A stretch of DNA of 64,000 nt from positions 1,641,001 through 1,705,000 of the forward strand of contig NZ_CP010407.1 of the NCBI RefSeq assembly GCF_000830005.1. The letters run 5' to 3'. Position 1 is the stretch's first letter. Every line of letters starts with the position of its first letter. This document shows positions 24,307 to 37,676 of this stretch, one piece after another. The notes beneath the pieces are model-generated. The model ran no database searches and had not been told where the DNA came from. It was given only the letters and a program-made list of their open reading frames with translations. The DNA comes from Streptomyces vietnamensis (GTDB lineage Bacteria > Actinomycetota > Actinomycetes > Streptomycetales > Streptomycetaceae). Position numbers and translations under genes: made by a program.

Positions 24307-25647
24307 ATGGACGACACCCACACCGCGGCAGCCACCCGACTGGCCGGGGGGACCCCGCTCACCTCGGCCATCGACACGTCGGACGCCGCCGCCTGGACGG
24401 GTCTCGATCTCGCCGTACGGGAGCTCGCCCGCGCCCGCCCGTCAACGCTGCCGGACCACGCCTGGGCGACCGGCCGCCGCTTCCACTGGTCGTGGGACGC
24501 GCCGCTGCCCACCCTGAACCTCAAGCGCCGCGAACCCGACGGGCCCGAACTCGCCGTCGCGCTCTGCCACCCCGACGGCCGCATACGCGAGGCGGCCCTC
24601 CGGCACGCGGCCCGCCTTCCCGGGCCGGACCTGCGGCCGCTGCTGCCCCTCGTGGCGATCCGCTGCGCGGACTGGGCGGAGCCCGTACGCGAGCCGGCCC
24701 GCGACCTGCTGCGGGCCGCGCTTCCCGGTGTCGGACCCGACGCGATCGCCGTGCTGGCCGCCGTCGTCCTGCGGACGGCGGCGCGCCGGCGCGGGGAGGC
24801 CGCCCGGACCGTCCTCGAAGCCGCCCTCCGGGAGGGCCCGGTCCCCACCCTCGAAGCCGTCCTCGTCAGCCGGGACCGGGCGACCCGGCGCCTCGCGCAC
24901 CGGATCGCGGTCGAGCGACGGCACCTCTCCCCCGAGCGGTCCGCGACGGCCGCCGCCACCGACCCGGACGTGGTGATCCAGGACATCTGTGCGGACGGCG
25001 CCGTCGCCGGGGTCGGCCCGGAGACCGGGCACGAGGTGCTTGCCCCGCTGCTGCGCTCCCCGTACTCCCGGGTGCGCGCGGCGGGTGTGACGGCGCTGCG
25101 CCGGGCCGGGCGGCCCGCGGAGGCCGAGGCGTACCTCTCGGACCGGTCGGCCCTGGTGCGGGCGTGTGCGCGGTACGTGCTGCGGCAGTACGGCATCGAG
25201 GCCGCCCCGCTCTACCGAGCCCTGTGCGCGGGCGGGTCGATGCCGTCGGCCGCGCCCCTCGGGCTCGCCGAGTGCGGCGCGCGCGAGGACGCCGCCCTGC
25301 TGTGGGACCTCACGAGCCACCCGCACCCCGGCGTGCGCGCCCACGCCGTGGCCGGGCTGCGCGTGCTGGAGGTCACGGACGTGGCGCGCCTGACGCCGCT
25401 CCTCGACGACCCCGCGCCCGGGGTCGTACGGGAGACGGTGACCTCCCTCGTACCGTGGGCTCAGCGGCTGTCGGTGCCGGAGCTGCGGGCACGGCTCGGT
25501 ACGGAACACCCCCGGCACGTGCGCGTGGGGGCGTTCCGGCTGCTGGTGGCGCACGGCTGCCCGGAGCTGCGGGAGATCGCCTGGTCGCTGATCGACGATG
25601 CCGAGCCGAAGCTGCGCGCCAACTCCCGGGCGATGCTCGGGAGCTGA
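24307..25647 (+). CDS. HEAT/armadillo-like repeat protein
   Basis: The 446-residue protein is built of helical repeats with recurring LLDDPAPGVVRETV-, LTSHPHPGVRAHAV- and LLRSPYSRVRAAGV-type units, typical of HEAT scaffolds that bind proteins or nucleic acids. No enzyme motif is visible. The ATG at 24307 has no ribosome site but stands six bases after TACGCT (24295-24300), fitting a leaderless transcript. The function is unknown. Confidence 0.78.
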   Translation: MDDTHTAAATRLAGGTPLTSAIDTSDAAAWTGLDLAVRELARARPSTLPDHAWATGRRFHWSWDAPLPTLNLKRREPDGPELAVALCHPDGRIREAALRHAARLPGPDLRPLLPLVAIRCADWAEPVREPARDLLRAALPGVGPDAIAVLAAVVLRTAARRRGEAARTVLEAALREGPVPTLEAVLVSRDRATRRLAHRIAVERRHLSPERSATAAATDPDVVIQDICADGAVAGVGPETGHEVLAPLLRSPYSRVRAAGVTALRRAGRPAEAEAYLSDRSALVRACARYVLRQYGIEAAPLYRALCAGGSMPSAAPLGLAECGAREDAALLWDLTSHPHPGVRAHAVAGLRVLEVTDVARLTPLLDDPAPGVVRETVTSLVPWAQRLSVPELRARLGTEHPRHVRVGAFRLLVAHGCPELREIAWSLIDDAEPKLRANSRAMLGS

Positions 25648-25705
25648 CGTTCCCGATCGGCGAGACGCCTCCGTGGAGGACGCCGAGGAAGGGGAGAATC
25701 AAGCC

Positions 25706-26305
25706 ATGGGAAAAACGTATGAGCACATCGACGGGCGCCTTCGGGCCTTCATCGAGGAGCAGCCGGTGTTCTTCACCGCTACCGCTCCCCTCTCCGGCGA
25801 CGGGCACGTCAACCTCTCCCCCAAGGGGCGCAAGGGCACGCTCGTCGTGCTCGACGAACTGACCCTCGCCTACGTCGACTTCGGCGGCAGCGGCGCCGAG
25901 ACGATCGCGCATCTGCGGGAGCCGGGGAACGGGCGGATCACGCTGATGTGGACCGCGTTCTCCGGGCCGCCGACCGTCGTGCGGGTGCACGGGACCGGCG
26001 AGGCCGTGCTGCGGGACGATCCGCGGTGGGGCGAGCTGTTCGCACGGTTCCCGGCCGAGGCCGTCGAGGGGCAGGGCAGTGCGCGGGCGATCGTCCTCGT
26101 GCACGCGCGGCGGGTCAGCGACGCGTGCGGCTTCGCCGTACCGGTGATGGAGTACCGGGAGGACCGGTCGCTGCACGCCGAGTACTTCAACCGGCAGACG
26201 GACGAGGAGTTCAACGCGTACTGCGAGCGGAAGGAGCACATCGGCAGCAGCCTCGACGGGCTGCCCGCGCTGCCGCTCCCGCTGCCGCCGCTGCCCGCCG
26301 AATAG
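25706..26305 (+). CDS. Pyridoxamine 5'-phosphate oxidase-like FMN-binding protein
   Basis: The 199-residue split-barrel protein begins FIEEQPVFFTATAPLSGDGHVNLSPKG and continues LAYVDFGGSGAETIAHL and NGRITLMWTAF, characteristic of PNPOx-like flavin or F420 proteins. The specific substrate is unknown; it is not the canonical PdxH. AAGGGGAG precedes the ATG. It follows the HEAT-repeat gene after 58 bp on the same strand. Confidence 0.87.
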   Translation: MGKTYEHIDGRLRAFIEEQPVFFTATAPLSGDGHVNLSPKGRKGTLVVLDELTLAYVDFGGSGAETIAHLREPGNGRITLMWTAFSGPPTVVRVHGTGEAVLRDDPRWGELFARFPAEAVEGQGSARAIVLVHARRVSDACGFAVPVMEYREDRSLHAEYFNRQTDEEFNAYCERKEHIGSSLDGLPALPLPLPPLPAE

Positions 26306-26363
26306 CCCCCGTACAGCCCTGTACGACGGGCGGGGACGACCGTACGGCCCTAGCGTCGCGGCC

Positions 26364-27053
26364 ATGCGTACTCTGCTTCTCCTCGGCGCCGCGCTGCTCT
26401 CCTCCCTGGGGACCGCCCCCGCGCCCGTACCGCTGCCCGAGCGGATGGCCGACACCGGCGGGGGCTCCCAGCTGATCACGGCCGAGGCTTCGGACACGGG
26501 CGCCACCACGGGGACGCTGACCTGGTGGGACCGGCGCGGCGGGCGGTGGGTCGTGGCGGGCTCCGCGCCCGCCCGGTTCGGGGCGAACGGGCTCGCCGAG
26601 GGGTCCTCGCGCCGGCAGGGCACGGACACCACGCCCACCGGGCTCTACCGGCTGCCGTACGCCTTCGGGGTGCGGGACAGGCCGGCCGGGACCCGCTTCC
26701 CGTACGCCCGGGTCACCGGACGTTCCTGGTGGTGCCAGGACAACGCCTCCCGCGCGTACAACCGCTGGGTCGAGGGGCTGCCCCGGGACTGCCGGGCCGG
26801 CGAGGCCGAGCACCTCGTCTCGTACCCCACGCAGTACGCGTACGCGCTCGTCATCGGCTTCAACTACGAGCGTCCGGTACGCGGGCGCGGGGCCGGGATC
26901 TTCCTGCACGTCAACGGGCGCGGGGCGACCGCCGGTTGCGTCTCCGTGCCGGCCGACGCGATGCGCTCGGTCCTCGCCTGGGCGGATCCCGCGCGCCGAC
27001 CGCACATCGCCGTCGGAACGCGGGGCGGTCCGACGGCGATCACGCGGTATTGA
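26364..27053 (+). CDS. Exported L,D-transpeptidase-like protein (YkuD fold)
   Basis: The 229-residue product has an N-terminal signal peptide (LLLLGAALLSSLGTAPAPV). The catalytic motif HVNGRGATAGCVSV near residues 193-206 matches the HxG...SxGC of L,D-transpeptidases, with the nucleophilic Cys in GCVSV. Such enzymes make 3-3 peptidoglycan cross-links or act as related carboxypeptidases in the cell wall. The ATG stands seven bases after TAGCGT (26351-26356) without a ribosome site, so it is probably leaderless. Confidence 0.87.
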   Translation: MRTLLLLGAALLSSLGTAPAPVPLPERMADTGGGSQLITAEASDTGATTGTLTWWDRRGGRWVVAGSAPARFGANGLAEGSSRRQGTDTTPTGLYRLPYAFGVRDRPAGTRFPYARVTGRSWWCQDNASRAYNRWVEGLPRDCRAGEAEHLVSYPTQYAYALVIGFNYERPVRGRGAGIFLHVNGRGATAGCVSVPADAMRSVLAWADPARRPHIAVGTRGGPTAITRY

Positions 27054-27062
27054 GCCCAGGGG

Positions 27063-27593
27063 CTACTTCTGGGCCAGTTTCAGCAGGTGGTCGGCGAGTG
27101 CCTGGCCGCCCACCGGGTCGCGGCTGATGAGCAGCAGGGTGTCGTCACCCGCGATCGTGCCGAGGATGGCGTGGAGTTCGGCCTGGTCGATGGCCGACGC
27201 GAGGAACTGGGCGGCGCCCGGCGGGGTCCGCAGCACCACCAGGTTGGCGGAGGCCTCGGCGGAGATCAGCAGCTCGCCGGAGAGGCGCCGCATGCGCTCC
27301 TCCTTGGCGGACTCGCCGAGCGGCGCCTGCGGGGTGCGGAAGCCGCCCTCGCTGGGCACCGCGTAGATCAGCTCGCCGCCGGTGTTGCGGATCTTCACCG
27401 CGCCGAGCTCGTCGAGGTCGCGGCTGAGCGTCGCCTGGGTGACGCTCAGTCCGTCGTCCGCGAGGAGCTTGGCGAGCTGGCTCTGCGAGCGCACCGGCTG
27501 CCGGTTGAGGATGTCGACGATCCTGCGGTGGCGTGCGGTGCGGGTCTGCGGAACGGACGGCCCGCCGTGCTCGTTCTCCTGCGCGTCGGTCAT
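27063..27593 (-). CDS. argR: Arginine repressor
   Basis: The 176-residue protein has an N-terminal winged helix ([48 protein letters not shown]) and a C-terminal oligomerisation/arginine-binding domain ([12 protein letters not shown], with the GD/DD arginine-binding pair). With arginine bound, the hexamer represses arg promoters. It is the last gene of argCJBDR, 7 nt after argD, so it shares the autoregulated promoter before argC. Confidence 0.96.
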   Translation of the reverse strand: MTDAQENEHGGPSVPQTRTARHRRIVDILNRQPVRSQSQLAKLLADDGLSVTQATLSRDLDELGAVKIRNTGGELIYAVPSEGGFRTPQAPLGESAKEERMRRLSGELLISAEASANLVVLRTPPGAAQFLASAIDQAELHAILGTIAGDDTLLLISRDPVGGQALADHLLKLAQK

Positions 27594-27600
27594 CGTCGTC

Positions 27601-28800
27601 TCATTCTCCGGTTCGTCCTTGCCCGTTCGCCTCGTCCAGGACCCCGGGCAGCGCCCGGAGGAAGGCGTCCGCATCGGCGTCGGTGAGGACCAGCGGAGGC
27701 ATGATCCGTACGACATCGGGGGCGGGCGCGTTCACCAGGAGGCCGGCGTCCTGGGCCGCCTGCTGCACCTGGGGTGCGAGGGGCCCGGTGAGCACGATAC
27801 CCAGCAGAAGGCCCGCACCACGGACGTGGGAGACCAGCGGGTGCCCCAGACCCTCGATTCCCTGGCGCAGCCGCTCCCCGACCGCCTTCACGTGGTCGAG
27901 GGCCGCGTCGGCGGCGAGGGTGTCCAGGACGGCGAGTCCGGCGGCACAGGCGACCGGGTTGCCGCCGAAGGTGGTGCCGTGGTGGCCGGGGGCGAAGAGC
28001 TCCGCGGCCTCGCCGAAGGCGACGGTCGCGCCGAGCGGGAGGCCGCCGCCGAGGCCCTTGGCGAGGGTCACGACGTCCGGTTCGACGCCCTCGTGGGCCT
28101 GGTGCTCGAACCAGTGGCCGCACCGGCCGATGCCGGTCTGCACCTCGTCGAGGACGAGGAGGGTGCCGGTGGCGCGGGTGATCTCCCGGGCGGCCTTCAG
28201 GTAGCCGGCGGGCGGGACGACGACGCCGTTCTCGCCCTGGACGGGCTCGATGATGACGAAGGCGGTGTCCTCGGTGACCGCGGCCCGCAGCGCCTCCACG
28301 TCCCCGTACGGGACATGGGTGACGTCGCCGGGGAGCGGCAGGAAGGGGGTCTGCTTGCCGGGCTGGCCGGTGAGGGCGAGGGAGCCCATGGTCCGGCCGT
28401 GGAAGCCGCCGTCGGCGGCGACCATGTGGGAGCGGCCGGTGAGCCGGCCGATCTTGAACGCGGCTTCGTTGGCCTCGGCGCCCGAGTTGCAGAAGAAGAC
28501 CTTGCCGGGGCGGCCGAAGAGGCCCAGGAGCCGCTCGGCGAGCGCGACGGGCGGTTCGGCGACGAAGAGGTTGGAGACGTGGCCGAGGGACGCGATCTGC
28601 TGCGACACGGCCTCGACGACCGCCGGGTGGGCGTGGCCGAGGGCGTTGACGGCGATGCCGCCGACGAAGTCCAGGTACTCCTTGCCGTCGGCGTCCCAGA
28701 CCTTGGCGCCCTCACCGCGGACGAGCGGCAGCCGGGGGGTGCCGTAGTTGTTCATGAGCGAGCCCTGCCACCGCTGGGTCAGCTCGGTGTTGCCGGTCAT
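27601..28800 (-). CDS. argD: Acetylornithine aminotransferase
   Basis: The 399-residue class III PLP aminotransferase has [46 protein letters not shown] and the PLP lysine in TLAKGLGGG. It converts N-acetylglutamate semialdehyde to N-acetylornithine. The ATG overlaps the argB stop (ATGA at 28797-28800). Confidence 0.97.
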   Translation of the reverse strand: MTGNTELTQRWQGSLMNNYGTPRLPLVRGEGAKVWDADGKEYLDFVGGIAVNALGHAHPAVVEAVSQQIASLGHVSNLFVAEPPVALAERLLGLFGRPGKVFFCNSGAEANEAAFKIGRLTGRSHMVAADGGFHGRTMGSLALTGQPGKQTPFLPLPGDVTHVPYGDVEALRAAVTEDTAFVIIEPVQGENGVVVPPAGYLKAAREITRATGTLLVLDEVQTGIGRCGHWFEHQAHEGVEPDVVTLAKGLGGGLPLGATVAFGEAAELFAPGHHGTTFGGNPVACAAGLAVLDTLAADAALDHVKAVGERLRQGIEGLGHPLVSHVRGAGLLLGIVLTGPLAPQVQQAAQDAGLLVNAPAPDVVRIMPPLVLTDADADAFLRALPGVLDEANGQGRTGE

Positions 28801-29761
28801 TTCTCCCCCTGATCGTTCTGAGCTCCCCGGGCGTCGCTCTGAGCGGCTCCCCGGGCGTCGTTCTGAGCGCCCTGGGCGTCCGGCACGACCATCGTGCCGA
28901 TGCCCTCGTCGGTGAAGATCTCCAGCAGGATCGAGTGCTGGACCCGGCCGTCGATGACGCGGGCCGTGGTGACCCCGTTCCGTACGGCGTGCAGGCAGCC
29001 CTCCATCTTGGGGACCATGCCGCTGGAGAGGTCGGGCAGCAGCTTCTCCAGCTGGCTCGCGGTGAGCCTGCTGATGACCTCGTCGCTGTTCGGCCAGTCC
29101 TCGTAGAGGCCCTCGACGTCGGTCAGGACCATCAGGGTCTCGGCACCCAGCGCCGCAGCGAGTGCCGCAGCCGCCGTATCAGCATTGACGTTGTAGACAT
29201 GTCCGTCGTCCTGGGAGCGGGCGATGGAGGAGATGACGGGGATCCGGCCGTCCTCCAGGAGCGCCTCGATGGCTCCGGTCTCTATGGCGGTGATCTCGCC
29301 GACGCGGCCGATGTCGACCCGCTCGCCCTCGATGACCGGCTGGTGCTTGGTGGCGGTGATGGTGTGGGCGTCCTCGCCGGTCATTCCGACGGCGAAGGGG
29401 CCGTGCTGGTTGAGCAGCCCGACGAGCTCCCGCTGGACCTGGCCGGCGAGGACCATCCGTACGACGTCCATGGCCTCGGGGGTGGTGACCCGGAGGCCGG
29501 CCTTGAACTCGCTGACCAGGCCCGCCTGGTCGAGGGCGCGGTTGATCTGGGGGCCGCCGCCGTGCACCACGACCGGCTTGATGCCGGCGTGGCGCAGGAA
29601 GACGACGTCCTGGGCGAAGGCGGCCTTGAGGTCGTCGTCGATCATGGCGTTGCCGCCGAACTTGATGACGACGGTCTTGCCGTGGTGGCGGGTGAGCCAG
29701 GGCAGGGCCTCGATCAAGATCTGGGCCTTCGGGAGGGCGGTGTGTTTCCGCGCTGTGTTGC

Positions 29762-29765
<4 letters not shown>
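28797..29765 (-). CDS. argB: Acetylglutamate kinase
   Basis: The 322-residue enzyme has the amino-acid-kinase fold: [43 protein letters not shown] and [12 protein letters not shown]. It phosphorylates N-acetylglutamate, normally the arginine-controlled step. The last 25 or so residues are an unusual tail with three near-copies of GAQNDAR-type units, absent from most ArgB proteins. It overlaps argJ by four bases (ATGA). Confidence 0.97.
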
Positions 29766-31996
<2,231 letters not shown>

Positions 31997-32105
31997 CATC
32001 GAAGGGGCGAGTCCGGCGGGTTCCGGACCGAGTCCAGCGGGTTCCGGACCCTGAGCCCCGCATATCCGGTCGCCCGCTGCGGCACGGACTGACAAGGTGT
32101 CCCCC

Positions 32106-32705
32106 ATGAGTGCCGAGCCCACACGCCCCGGACCGGTCCGTCACCACGACCGCGGCACCTGGCTCGCCGCCTTCACCGGGCAGATACTCGTCGTCTGCCC
32201 GAGGTGCGGCGGTCGCGCGCTCGTCACCCCCCGGCCCGGCCTCCCGGAGTCGAGACACCGGCATCTGCTCTTCGAGCCCCGCCGCCTCACCTGCGGCGGC
32301 TGCGGCGCGGTCGCCGAATGGACCGCCGAGCAGCGGGGCGCAGGCCTGGTCGGCGTGGTGCCCGGCGGAACCGAGGACCCCTTCTTCCGGCGGCCGCTCT
32401 GGCTCCAGACCCGCTGCGCGGGACGGATCCTGTGGGCCTACGACGAGGAGCACGTCGACGCGCTCGCCGCGTACGTGGGCGCCCGGCTGCGCGTGCGCCA
32501 CGCTTCCCCGACGATGGCGATGTTCGCCCGACTGCCGGTCTGGATGAAGTCCGCGGACCGCCGCGACGAGGTCCTGGCCGGCCTGGCGACCCTCCGGACC
32601 CTCGCCGGGCTCTCGGCCCCCGCCGATCGCTCGGACGCGGCCCACGAACGGGGCGACCGGCCGCGCCACCACGGCAGCGTGCTGTTCCGGGGCGGGCCGT
32701 ACTAG
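32106..32705 (+). CDS. Zinc-ribbon protein, unknown function
   Basis: The 199-residue protein has two cysteine pairs, CPRCGG (near residue 31) and CGGCGA (near 62), forming a zinc ribbon, followed by conserved-looking PLWLQTRCAGRILWAYDEEHVDALAAYVGA. The rest is Arg-rich. No catalytic motif is visible. The ATG at 32106 is preferred; an in-frame GTG lies at 32097. Its promoter region is shared with the divergent argC. Confidence 0.75.
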   Translation: MSAEPTRPGPVRHHDRGTWLAAFTGQILVVCPRCGGRALVTPRPGLPESRHRHLLFEPRRLTCGGCGAVAEWTAEQRGAGLVGVVPGGTEDPFFRRPLWLQTRCAGRILWAYDEEHVDALAAYVGARLRVRHASPTMAMFARLPVWMKSADRRDEVLAGLATLRTLAGLSAPADRSDAAHERGDRPRHHGSVLFRGGPY

Positions 32706-32784
32706 ACCACTCCGTACGACCAGACCACTCCGTACAGACGTACGCCCCTGCGGCACGTGCGGGGAGCGGCGAACGGGGGAACTC

Positions 32785-33659
32785 ATGGCGGCACACCACG
32801 CGGTGGACGGGCTCGCGAGCAATCCGGCGGCCCCGGCCGACGCACTGCTGCGACTCCTCGCACTGTACGACGGCGACGACTGGATCGCGCGGCGGCTGTC
32901 CTGGCGCGCCTCTCTGCCCGACAGCGTGGCCGAGGCCATGCTCCACCACCCCGAACGCCGGGTGCGGAAGCTGCTCGCGGAGAGCGCGGCGGCCGCCCCC
33001 GAGCCGCGCGCCCACCTTCTGGACGACCCGGCGTCGGACGCCCTGGCGGTCGCCGTCGGCCCCGAGGACCGGCTCGACACCCTGCGGTGGGTGAGGACCG
33101 GGTCGACACCCGGTGGCGGGTGTGGGACGCGCGCGAGGATCCGGACGTCCTGCGGCGGTGCGCGAGGTCGGCGCACACCTGGCTGCGGCGCAGCGCCGCG
33201 GTGTACCCGGGGCTGCCCGAGGACTGCGTGGAGCTGTTGGCGGGCGACGCGGACTTCGGCGTACGGCTGCCGCTCGCCGAGCGTCACCCGCTGGCGCCGC
33301 CGGAGCTGCTGCTCGACCTGTATCTGAACGGCACCCACCGGGCCGTCGCCTCCCTGGTCTCCCGGCCGCAGTTCCCGGCGGCGGGTCTCGCGGCGCGGTT
33401 CGCGGACGCGCCGGAGCCGGGGGCCCGGGTGCTGGCCCTGCGCGATCCGGGCGCGACGCCCGCGCTGGTCGAGCGGCTGAGCCGGGACCCGGCGGCGAGG
33501 GTGCGGGAGGCGGCCGCTCTCGATCGGCGGCTTCCGGTGGCCCGGCTGGTGGAACTGTTGGAGGATCCGCATGTGGGCGCGGCTGCGGCCTGCAACCCCG
33601 AGCTGCCGGTCACGGAGATGCGGGCGCTGCTGGACAGGGCGGGTGTTCCCGGCCTCTGA
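32785..33659 (+). pseudogene. HEAT-like repeat gene split by a frameshift near 33090
   Basis: Frame 1 from the ATG at 32785 (GGGGGA before it) encodes LASNPAAPADALLRLLALYDGDD and short helical repeats up to about 33090, then degenerates. The next frame continues VWDAREDPDVLRRCAR to the TGA at 33657-33659 with the same kind of repeats (LPVARLVELLEDPHVGAAAACNPELP). At the junction two 29-bp near-copies (33064-33092 and 33093-33121, 25 of 29 identical) lie in tandem. Removing one, or changing one base, restores a single frame. The whole would be about 290 residues. A sequencing error is possible. Confidence 0.65.
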
Positions 33660-33756
33660 GGGCCGCTGAGCCGCCGGAGGTGCGGAGCCGCCGGGCGTCC
33701 GGGTGGGCCTGCGAGCCGCCGCGAGCCGCCGCGAGCCTTCGCCGGGAACCCACCCT

Positions 33757-35246
<1,490 letters not shown>

Positions 35247-35265
35247 CGTACGGCACCACCCTTCC

Positions 35266-35306
35266 GGAAGGCCGGTTCGACACCTTTGTGTCGGACCGGC
35301 CTTTCC
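35266..35306 (+). terminator. Intrinsic terminator after argG
   Basis: A stem of about 18 bp pairs GGAAGGCCGGTTCGACAC (35266-35283) with 35288-35306, with one mismatch, one bulge and a 4-nt CTTT loop, about 20 nt after the argG stop. Confidence 0.85.
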
Positions 35307-35320
35307 GCTGGTCAAGGCAC

Positions 35321-35351
35321 TTGTCACGGGGCGCCCGGGGGCCGCTAGTGT
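35321..35351 (+). promoter_or_regulatory. Candidate promoter of the M48 protease gene
   Basis: TTGTCA (35321-35326) and TAGTGT (35346-35351) are 19 bp apart, just after the argG terminator and 57 bp before the start codon. Confidence 0.5.
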
Positions 35352-35407
35352 CTGCGCGAAACAGAATGGGGCCTGCCGCACAGGGCAGGCCGGGGTGGGA
35401 GTGCGGA

Positions 35408-36727
35408 ATGACGGAGACGGCGGACGCGGTCCGGACGGCGGAAAGAGACTGCCCCGAGTGCGGGGAGCCCGTGGCCGAGGGCGGACAGTACGTCACCTGG
35501 TGCGCCGCATGCGACTGGAACGTGGACCCCGAGGTGCGGGACGAGGAGGCTCCGGGGCGGATCGAGCGCCTTCGGCAGCGCCTCGCACAGCAGTACGGAG
35601 AGCAGCTCCTCGCCGAGCTCTCGGAGCCGGACGACGGAGCCGCGCCCGGCACGGCTGCGGACCGCTCGGAGGCCCGGCCCGGGACGGCCGGCGTGCTCGC
35701 CACGGCCCTCGCGGTGACGATCCACGGCGTGACCCTGGCCCTGCTCGCCGGCGGCCTCTGGCTGGTCGTCGCGGGCAGGGGCGCCCTGCCCCTGGTCGGG
35801 GCCCTCCTGCTCGGTCTCGCCGTCGTGCTCCGGCCCCGGTTCGGCCGCCTCCCGAAGGACGAGAGCCACCGGGTGCTCTTGCGCCGGACGGGCGCGCCCC
35901 GGCTCTTCGCCCTGCTCGACGAGGTCGCCGGAACCGTCGGCACCACGGGCGTACGGACCGTGGTGGTCGACGCCGACGTGAACGCGTCGGTCACCACGTA
36001 CGGCATCCGGCAGCAGCGCGTGCTCCACATCGGCCTCGGCCTCTGGGAGGTCCTGTCCCCGCAGGAGCGGATCGCGCTCCTGGGCCACGAGTTCGGGCAC
36101 TACGCCCACGGGGACACCCGCCGCTCCCTGCTCGTCGGCGGCGCGTTCCAGTCGCTCGGCACCTGGCGCTACACGCTGGCCCCGGTGCCCGCCCAGGGCC
36201 TGGCCGACGACCTCGTGAACCTGGCGACCGCCCTGCCCCGGCTGCTCGTCGACGGCGTCCTCGCCTTCCTGGAGCACCTGACCCTGCGCCAGTCGCAGCG
36301 CGCCGAGTACCTCGCCGACTCGACCGCCGCGCGCGCCGGGGGCACGGAGGCGGCGGCCGGGCTGATGGACCGGCTCCTCATCGGCAGGAGCGTCGTCGGC
36401 GAGCTTCGCCGCGAGTCCGTGGCGGCACGGACCCGGATCGGTGGCACGGACCGCCGCGAGGATCCGTCCGAGGGCCTGTGGGAGCGTCTGGCCGCGCACG
36501 CCGCGTCGGTTCCGGAGCGTGAGTACGAGCGGCTGCGCCGGGTCGCGGAGCGGCGCGGTCACCAGGTGGACTCGACGCACCCGCCCACCCATCTGCGGCA
36601 CCGGCGGCTGACCCGGGGCGTCCCGGGCGGCGCCCTGATCGTCCTGGACGCGGCGAGGGCGGCGGAGGTCGACGCAGAGCTGGCCGAGGCGAAGCGGAGT
36701 GTGGCGCGGGAGCTCGTACGGGGCTGA
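35408..36727 (+). CDS. M48-family membrane metalloprotease with N-terminal zinc ribbon
   Basis: The 439-residue protein has an N-terminal zinc ribbon (CPECGEP...CAACDW, residues about 15-38), two hydrophobic helices near 95-140 (GVLATALAVTIHGVTLALLAGG; ALLLGLAVVL) and the HEXXH zinc-protease site LLGHEFGHYAHGD with a later EYLADSTAAR giving the third ligand. It resembles HtpX/Ste24 peptidases that act on membrane or misfolded proteins. GGGAG precedes the ATG. Confidence 0.92.
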   Translation: MTETADAVRTAERDCPECGEPVAEGGQYVTWCAACDWNVDPEVRDEEAPGRIERLRQRLAQQYGEQLLAELSEPDDGAAPGTAADRSEARPGTAGVLATALAVTIHGVTLALLAGGLWLVVAGRGALPLVGALLLGLAVVLRPRFGRLPKDESHRVLLRRTGAPRLFALLDEVAGTVGTTGVRTVVVDADVNASVTTYGIRQQRVLHIGLGLWEVLSPQERIALLGHEFGHYAHGDTRRSLLVGGAFQSLGTWRYTLAPVPAQGLADDLVNLATALPRLLVDGVLAFLEHLTLRQSQRAEYLADSTAARAGGTEAAAGLMDRLLIGRSVVGELRRESVAARTRIGGTDRREDPSEGLWERLAAHAASVPEREYERLRRVAERRGHQVDSTHPPTHLRHRRLTRGVPGGALIVLDAARAAEVDAELAEAKRSVARELVRG

Positions 36728-36814
36728 TTCCGGGCGCTTCCGGGGCGGTCGCTGTCACATCCCGGCGGGTCCTCGCGTCAACGCGGTGACGGAACCGACG
36801 AGGAGTGAGGCGCC

Positions 36815-37630
36815 ATGCACGACGACACGTTTCTGACCGCCCTGACCGGGCGGTTCGACGCCCACGAGGAGCAGTTGCGGGCCGTCGCCCTGCGGATCAC
36901 GGGGTCGCCGGCGGAGGCCGAGGAGGCGCTCGCGGCTGCCCGGGCGGGGCTCCGGCACGACGACGGTGCGACGGTGCGCGCGTGGCTGACGGCGGCCGTG
37001 GGGCAGGCCTCCGTACGAAGGCTCCAGGAGCGAGGGCCCGGGCGGCGTGAGGGGGCGGGGGGCCCGGGGGGTCCCGAGCTCGGCTCCCTGTGGCTGGCGT
37101 TGCTCGTGATGCTGGAGAGGCTCGAGGGCGAGGAGCGGCTCGCCTATGTCCTGCACGACGTGTTCGGGCTGTCCGCGGACGAGACCGCGCGGATCCTCGG
37201 CTGCTCCCCCGGGGCGGCGGCTCGGCTGGCCCGGCGGGCGCGGGAGCGGATCCGGGGCGGCGGGGCGGCCCGTACCGAGGGCGAGCAGGAACGGCGGCGC
37301 GCCGTGGTGGACCTGTTCCTGGCGGCCGCACGCGCGCGTGACGCCCGCGCGCTGGTGGCCGTCCTCGACCCGGACGTCGTCGCGTACTCCGAGTACGGCC
37401 CGGTGCACGGGGTCGCCGCGGTCGCCGAGACGGCCGCCGCCTTCACGCGATGCGCGGACGTGTCCCGGCCGGCGCTGGTCGACGGGGCCGTCGGGGCGGT
37501 CGGCTTCGCCGCCGGGCGGCCGGTCTCGGCGTTCGCGGCCACCCTCCGGCGGGACCGGATCGTCACCCTCTCGCTCACCACCGGGGAGGACCGGGTGCGC
37601 GCGCTCGACCTGGCGTTTCCCGACTCCTGA
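36815..37630 (+). CDS. ECF sigma factor with SnoaL-like C-terminal domain (ECF41/SigJ-like)
   Basis: The 271-residue protein has degenerate region 2 (LRAVALRITGSPAEAEEALAAARAGL), region 4 helix-turn-helix (LEGEERLAYVLHDVFGLSADETARILGCSPGAAARLARRARERI) and a C-terminal SnoaL/NTF2-like domain (VVDLFLAAARARDARALVAVLDPDVVAYSEYGPVHGVAAVAETAA). In such sigma factors the C-terminal domain controls activity in place of a separate anti-sigma factor. The typical partner, a COE-type oxidoreductase, is not adjacent. GAGGAG lies before the ATG. Confidence 0.87.
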   Translation: MHDDTFLTALTGRFDAHEEQLRAVALRITGSPAEAEEALAAARAGLRHDDGATVRAWLTAAVGQASVRRLQERGPGRREGAGGPGGPELGSLWLALLVMLERLEGEERLAYVLHDVFGLSADETARILGCSPGAAARLARRARERIRGGGAARTEGEQERRRAVVDLFLAAARARDARALVAVLDPDVVAYSEYGPVHGVAAVAETAAAFTRCADVSRPALVDGAVGAVGFAAGRPVSAFAATLRRDRIVTLSLTTGEDRVRALDLAFPDS

Positions 37631-37676
37631 GGCGCAGACAGGGCGAAATTCCGGTGCGTCCGGGGGCCGGCTTCGT

